A stretch of 64,000 nucleotides of DNA from Dermanyssus gallinae (Eukaryota > Arthropoda > Arachnida > Mesostigmata > Dermanyssidae): contig QVRM01002492.1 of the NCBI GenBank assembly GCA_003439945.1, positions 260,001 through 324,000 of the forward strand. The letters are read 5' to 3'. The notes beneath the pieces were generated by a model. The model made no database searches, was not told the origin of the DNA, and saw only the letters and a program-made list of their open reading frames with translations. Position 1 is the first letter of the stretch. Each line of letters starts with the position of its first letter. Positions 58,200-64,000 of the stretch are shown here, piece after piece. The position numbers and the translations under genes were made by a program.

Positions 58200-59820
58200 A
58201 ATAAGACGAAAACAGATGCTGGCGCAAAGAAAGAAGCAAAGACCGTCACATTCGAGTCACTTGTTCGTTTGATAAAACAGCACTAAAAAACAGTCGTACA
58301 CGAATTTCACGGCGCATAAGTGTATGTACACTCGATCAGAATAAACGTTCAGTTTAGCCAGCGGGGCAACAATCTACGCACTCATACTCATAATAGAAAC
58401 ACACTGTGTCCCTATGTACGCTTAGGTATCACTAGATTTTGACTTGTGTTTCGTGAGCACATGCACTACAAGCACACACTTTAACCTGTTAATGTGACGC
58501 GGGATATTGTGGTCTTATTCTCGACGAATCTCACCTTCACTGCCCGTATCAAACAATTAGTCAAAACAGCATCGACTTTTGTGGAGTCTCTTTAAAGATA
58601 TTCTTGTGGAGGCTCTACAGAAGATGTGATTTCGAACCAAACGATGTGCGGACTTTATTGATTGCATTTTTGAAGTGCGGCTGAACAAATCACGTCTGTG
58701 CCTAAATACATTGCAAAGACGGAGCACATCAACAATATGTACGCCCGGTGGGTAGACAGAGATATTCACAGCAGGGCGACTGCGCAGGCCCCTACGCAGC
58801 TCCCTCTTGCAATCAGTTCCTCGTCCTTTATTTTGTGAATAAACGAGATTCTATTCTTAAAACAAGATTTAGAACATAATTTTACTTGGCTAAAAATCCT
58901 TATTTAAGTCGTTAGGAAAAAGACAGACAAATTGCATATGTTACTCTGCGTTGTAGAGTAACATATCGCCCCGCGGAAAGCGCGTCTCCACGTCAAAATA
59001 TGCAGGAATATCCTTGTTGAGCTATCCTGATAATTCCTTATCCTTCAGGGATATATGATTCCAAAAAAAGAAAAAAAACAAAATTATTTATATATATATA
59101 TATATACATATTGAACGTATAATACGTTTCATGCAACAATGAAAACGGACGCGTGTGCAAAGAAGGAGATTAGAACTGTCTATTATAGGCACTAATGCTT
59201 ACGGAGCACTGAAAACAGAAGTTCAAAACATAATACGCGCGGAAACCCCCCACTCTGCAGAAGTAATGATCTGAAGTCTGCTTTTGACACTGCTCTTCAC
59301 ATGATGATGTACTCCAGAAGCTCGTCAATGTGGGTCCCAAGACACGAATCCTAACCGCCGGCATTCCCTAGGCAAACGCGATAGTTTTTGACGATCCAAT
59401 TTGTGACCATGAACACGTCATCCAGACCATCGGTTATGCTCGGTTGCCTCCTTGGATCAAAATGTAGATCCTCCGCCTAGGAAACTTGCGCGATCTTGTA
59501 TTCTCCGTGGTATTTCACGGCCTAGCGCAGATCGCATAACTTAATCGTATAAATACATAACTGATAAAATGGGTGTTCGTGCATGGGCTAAACTCCGTTA
59601 TGTTAACTATGGCAATAAAACCTTATGAAAATTAGAGATGACTAGCCTAGAATAATAGTTAACCCCACGGCTCATGATATTGGAATCACCCCGTCATAAT
59701 CTAGGCACATAGCAAAGAAATAGTTCTTGGCAGGTGCTACCGGAGTATATGAGGTCTTAAACGCAGGCGTTTTGTGGAACTGCTGGATTAATACTTAATG
59801 TACACCCGCTCTGACAACAA
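58200..59820. other. Intergenic; no gene recognised
   Basis: Holds a perfect short hairpin at 58936-58966 and a (TA)n tract at 59089-59106. No coding motif in any frame. Confidence 0.45.
58936..58966. repeat. Short perfect hairpin
   Basis: ATATGTTACTCT and its reverse complement surround a 7-base loop (58948-58954). Confidence 0.85.
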
Positions 59821-59828
59821 ATACGTTG

Positions 59829-59845
59829 TATATATATATATATAT
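59829..59845. repeat. (TA)n microsatellite
   Basis: About 8 TA units, directly left of a diverged foldback type B copy. Confidence 0.88.
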
Positions 59846-60330
59846 TGAGGAGGCCGCTAGGGGTTACCTGATTTCTGACTGTAGAAGGGAACCGGCCGAT
59901 ACTCATCGCCGGATGATGGCCGAATACGTTCTGGGTACGGTGAATCCTTCGTATGAATGAACCGAGCACTGGCATGTGCGGCGCAAAATTCTTCATGACG
60001 AATGACACGCGCAAGCTACTAAAAGGCGAATAGCGGAATTAGGAAAAATCATAGAAAGTCGATATGTTGTTATGTTGCTGTACGCTGAAGCTTTCACGTT
60101 CAGAACCGTAAAAATTGTCATTACGACAAAAACTATTTTACGCCCAAAAGACTATTCTGGGGCAATAGCAAATTGAATGCCCATCATTTTCGTACCAAAG
60201 TGATGGTGCTGCGTTACATAGTTGCCGCCATATCGAATTTGGAAAAATACTTTATTGCCGAGTTCTACCAAACCTTAAAATTAGTACATACGGTTATGGA
60301 GCCGGATATATATACACACACCGATAAAAA
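59846..60330. mobile_element. Diverged, single-arm copy of foldback type B (FB-B2)
   Basis: The segments TTTCACGTTCAGAACCGTAAA, AATGCCCATCATTTT, GTGATGGTGCTGCGTTAC and GAGTTCTACCAAACCT all match the left arm and loop of FB-B1 (11.7-12.0 kb) in the same order. The inverted second arm is absent. The left 150 bases are only weakly similar. Confidence 0.72.
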
Positions 60331-60334
60331 GATC

Positions 60335-61200
60335 AAGCTTTTTAGAGCTCCCCTCTCAATAGTCTCTGCAAAAATCGCTCTGAGTAGAAGGTGCGAGCTA
60401 ATAAATACATAAGTTTTATTATTTTCATTAATCATTCACATTTGTACAAAAATTCACAGCCCTTTAAGGCCATCAAAATCTAGTATGGAGTGTCTGTATT
60501 GCATGTGTTTTCATTATTTTGTACATTGTTAGATTATTATTGTATTCAGATGATATTAGAGTAAAGTACCTATATGGTATTATTTCGCATTTTGTTGTTT
60601 GTCGATATTGTCAAAGAACAAGTTGCGCACACATCTCGAGGGAGCTTGCTCCAGTATGTGGAACTAAAGTTTAATATTGAGAAATAAGATTGGCTACATA
60701 AAGCTGCAGACAAGATGAACAGATTATGATGAATTCGTATTAAGATTCGTTTAATCTCAGTTACGACAGATATAATTATTTACAGAGGGTAGGACAGATC
60801 AATATATCTACGAATGTATAACGCAAGGACTCTCATGATGGGTATTCCAGGACTTTTTTGCGGGCAGTGTAACGTGCATACAAGAGGCGCATACATGACT
60901 CCAAATATCCCAACTGCGTAGGACAGGTAAAAATCTGCAATCATTTGATCAAAAGCTAGTGCAAACAGTGCGTGAAGCGTGTGTTAAATTTAAATGTAGA
61001 TGAAGCAAGCTGAAACCAAACTACCCTTTTTAACTTATCCGTGGGGTTGGGTGGAAGTATGTGCGCCGCATGCTTGCTCCTTTTGTAGCACATCGGTGGT
61101 GGAGGCAAGCGTGTGTTCTCACCAAGAGCCATCTGCTACTGTTCTTTTTTTTAGATGACTAACTGGAAAATGCGGTTGCACACACGAGCACCACTGCAGA
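60335..61200. other. Intergenic; nothing recognised
   Basis: No protein motif, long repeat or hairpin was seen in these 870 bases. Confidence 0.4.
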
Positions 61201-61205
61201 GAAAA

Positions 61206-61266
61206 GACGGGCACGACTGGTTTTTAGTAGGGCTCCAACCCACTAAAAACCAGTCGTGTTCCCGTC
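61206..61266. repeat. Strong hairpin with 27-base arms
   Basis: The left arm, 61206-61232, and right arm, 61239-61266, are inverted copies. The core ACGACTGGTTTTTAGT is perfectly paired, the outer GACGGG/CCCGTC also pairs, and the only breaks are a two-base and a one-base indel. The loop is about six bases. Confidence 0.88.
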
Positions 61267-61299
61267 CCCCGACCTGATTGGGAACGAGTCGACTACTCC

Positions 61300-62740
61300 T
61301 GACGGGAGCAGGGTCAGGGGGTCTTCCGATCCATCGCCCCAGTGGATGCACTGGGGGAGCTGGAGCCTTCCCAATCCTGAATAGGTAGGACTGAAAGTCG
61401 CTATGGCCTGCCAGGATCTAGGTTGTGTAGATGGCGAGTTCACCCCCCGGGCGGTACAGCCAGTCTTTGACTGGAGCCTGGGGCACCCTCTTGTAAGCCG
61501 TCTCACCTCTTCTGCTAGAGGTCAATTGTATGCCGACGCTCCTTGTTCTTCTTGCGCTATGGGTTACCCCATAAGCAGCGGCGTTTGACTGCTTTCAGAT
61601 CCCAAGGGATCGTTAAAGCAAGGACGAGGGCCTCCGCTGCGCTGACCGTCCGCTACGCCGCGATTACTTTGAGGGCTCTGATCCTCTGGGCCAGGCAACT
61701 GAGGCGGCCGCGGACAGAATTATGCACCGTTTGGATTGTCGTAGTCCATAAGTATTAGGCATGAGCCGTGCAAAGTTGTTAGCTGTCTTGATTTCCTTCT
61801 CCGTCGGTCGCCGCACGTGTTTAGTACAGCGGAGACCTCTTGTCTAGGGTGACCCCGAGGTACCTGACCTTATTAACGAGTGCGACCTCCTTATCTTCTA
61901 GACGGAGGTAAAGGGCGGGGCAGTTCCTCTGTCCTACCAGGAGTATAGCCTCGCTCTTGGCGAGGGCGAGGACAAGTCTCGTCGCTTGCATCCAGCGGAC
62001 GACGCCGGCAAGAGCTTCGTTTGCACGGTTCTGAAATAGGTCCGGTGTCCGGGCCTGGACGGTGAGTATGAGGTCGTCGGCATAGGCTAGAAGGTTGACG
62101 CCGGGGGGAAGATCTCTTAACCGCAGCATATCGTCATACGTTATATTTCATATTAGGGGGGTAGGTATAGAGCCCTGTGGCACCCTTGCAGTCATGTTAA
62201 AATTTGTTCCGTGACACTGTATTATCGGTCCTGCAGGGAGTTTGGTATGATTCGGCGTAGGCAAAAATGAATGTTCTCTCTGTGAAGAGTCTCCAGGATG
62301 ACTGGTATGTTGTTAAAAGCGTTTCGGACGTTAAGTAAGATGGCGAGGTGTAGGTCCCGTCTTCTCGGTGGAAACTCGTGGAGGAGTTCGGCCTGCGTCT
62401 GGATTTGCTTTTATGGCACCGATTATTGGGTGATCTTAGCAATACCCATGCTGGGCATCTGACAACAGGCCATTCTCCTTCACGAAGTCTTGGAGGCATG
62501 CCTCTACGATGGACTCAATAGCCAGAGAGCCGGGTAGGCAGATAGGGCGGTAGGTCCTTTAGGTTTGGGGACCAGACCTGCTGCGCTCCATGCGCCAGGG
62601 AACAAGCCCGACCGAAGCATCCCCGTCGCCGCTACTGCTTCTGCTGGAATGCCTTCATAAGGGTCGAAGGCGCGGAAACCGGTATACCGTCTAGGCCCGG
62701 CGCCATTCCCTGTTTAAGGCGATATCTCTATCCTGCGCTT
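61300..62740 (-). mobile_element. R1-like non-LTR retrotransposon relic
   Basis: Reading down the minus strand: APGLDGIPVSA near 62690; LFPGAWSAAGLVPKPKG near 62590; TYRPICLPGSLAIESIVEAC near 62530; VPQGSIPTPLI (motif B) near 62180, followed by a TGA where Trp is usual; LLAYADDLILTV with the intact catalytic box at 62072-62089; KVRYLGVTLDK near 61865; RTVSAAEALVLA near 61640 (Y+T+S block, Tyr replaced by a stop); and ILAGHSDFQSYLFRIGKA near 61410 (C-terminal GH..F..YL block). At least four frame changes or stops. All RT landmarks are in the right order, so this is one nearly complete RT, 5' truncated, and inactive. Confidence 0.85.
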
Positions 62741-63362
62741 GAAGGAGGGAACTCCCTATTCATCGTTAGGGAGTTTCCTTGCGCCTAAGGGCCTGCAGAT
62801 TATTGTAATCAGCTCCGTAGCGTCGGCCTCTCCGTTAGGCGCGGAAAATCGAGCGCGGGTGAGACACCACCGCGCTCTTAGGCACGTCTACCATGTTGTC
62901 CAAGTGCAGCAGTCCAACAGTATTTTGAAGTGCCTCGGCGTCCTGAGTTTGTGGTGCGGCATAGAGAGACCTGGTGCGCCTTCTCTAGGAGCATCTGAAG
63001 GGCCGCCGCTGTAGTCGGCGATCCCTCTCGTCCTATAAGGGCCCCGAGGGACCTTCGAAGCGATTCGGCTCCCTGACGTCTGATGGGCAGATGCAGCGTT
63101 GAAGCTAAGAGATTCCTCTTCCTAAAGCACTTTTTAGTTTAAAATCTTGTGGGCCTCGACCATACGCGTAACAGTCAAGTTGATGCATGAGGTGCGCCCG
63201 GCCTTGTGGAAGGTGGGCGTACTCGTGTTAAGAACAACAAGGTCCTCCAATCAGTTAAAGACTGCGAGCCCTTTTCGGATGGTTCCAACCGAGTCCCATG
63301 CCGTTTAAAGGTTGCGTAGGTTGTCAAGTGGACGATTGGAGCTGCAGTAGCAGAAATAAAAA

Positions 63363-63424
63363 CGCCCAACGGTCGCTACATCGATCCATGGAAAACCATG
63401 GATCGATGTAGGGACCGTTGGGCG
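63363..63424. repeat. Near-perfect 29-bp hairpin, AAAA loop
   Basis: The arms 63363-63391 and 63396-63424 pair at 28 of 29 positions around a 4-base loop. The single mismatch is at the 17th base from the loop. The left arm starts CGCCCAACGGTC and the loop-proximal end is ATCGATCCATGG. Confidence 0.95.
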
Positions 63425-63429
63425 TGGAA

Positions 63430-64000
63430 TGTGGAGCTGGCTCCGACGTTCCAGTACAACGCCCGCCTGTTAGGCTGCCCGTCTGTTAAGACTGTTTAGG
63501 TTTGAAGTATGGCGAATCAGCTCCTGCTGATTACAACTCGATGCAACAACGTCGTGCGGTTTTGTAAGTGAACGACCAACGCTACCTACAAAAGCCAATT
63601 TAATTAAATTAATGTTTTCTCGCTACAAAGAATCATGGCACGCAATGATAGAAAGGAGATAGTGTTGAATAAACACAAATGGGCGCAGATAGAGAGAATA
63701 CATAAAACAGCTCGTTGGCAAGTGGGGAAAAGCGGGTAGACAATATGCATAAGATCATTCAGGACGCATGTGACAATTGCTGATAATAGAAAATTAACTT
63801 CGAATGGCAGGAAGCAAGGGTGGTGGAGTGATCAAATAAATAGGTCAAGATTGGAGCCGAAAATGTGGAGTAAGGAACATAGAGAGTTAATGGAAAGGTA
63901 TGCAGGTAAGGTAAATTAGTATTTGGCCAATTACAAGGAAGCCAAAAATATAGCTTAAATGTTAGCACAAAGTCAAGTTAAAAATGCAGACGAAAGGGAA
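63430..64000. other. Intergenic; nothing recognised
   Basis: No coding motif or repeat was found in the last 570 bases. Confidence 0.4.

Overview
The window is eukaryotic nuclear DNA from a repeat-rich genome. Three things point to an arthropod, possibly a chelicerate such as a mite: an N-terminal PH-domain protein of the PLEKHA5/6/7 (insect kramer) type whose tail is full of Gln, His and Asn runs; non-LTR retrotransposon relics of the R1/jockey kind next to relics with a restriction-like endonuclease; and very many (TA)n and (CAA)n tracts. The species assignment is inference only. No bacterial gene organisation, rRNA gene, CRISPR array or intact tRNA gene was seen.

Only one host gene can be supported with confidence: a single uninterrupted 1,624-codon reading frame at 4600-9474 (+). 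It has a PH domain at the N terminus, about 1,400 disordered residues, and a short conserved-looking C-terminal block. The 4.6 kb upstream is rich in CAG/CAA repeats and holds no other convincing gene. A first AATAAA lies at 10318.

From about 10.3 kb to the end the window is intergenic or intronic DNA made of microsatellites, minisatellites and mobile-element relics. (a) 11.4-13.3 kb holds two long foldback (inverted-repeat) elements side by side, and relatives occur at 27 kb and 60 kb. (b) 13.6-14.06 kb is a minisatellite built from CAA/CAG repeats. (c) Two tRNA-derived SINE families are present, three near-complete copies each. (d) 22.85-23.17 kb is a TTG array with 85 uninterrupted units. 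(e) 24.8-32.8 kb is a nest of dead non-LTR retrotransposons: RT pieces, an RNase H, and a long element with a C-terminal PD-(D/E)XK-like endonuclease, mixed with foldback DNA. (f) 34-38 kb and 46.7-48.2 kb are again rich in trinucleotide repeats. (g) 49.1-54.2 kb is a second graveyard: SINEs, RT pieces, an R1-like RT with an intact YADD box, and a mariner/Tc1-type transposase relic. (h) 57.1-57.6 kb is a third kind of foldback element. (i) 61.2-63.4 kb holds an R1-like relic and two strong short hairpins.

None of the mobile elements has an intact reading frame; stops, frameshifts or internal deletions were read directly in each of the larger ones. The most unusual features are the long nested palindromes, the repeated contact between (TA)n tracts and element ends, and a 13-base palindrome shared by the two SINE families. 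All positions were read by eye, so repeat boundaries are approximate to about 5-20 bases.
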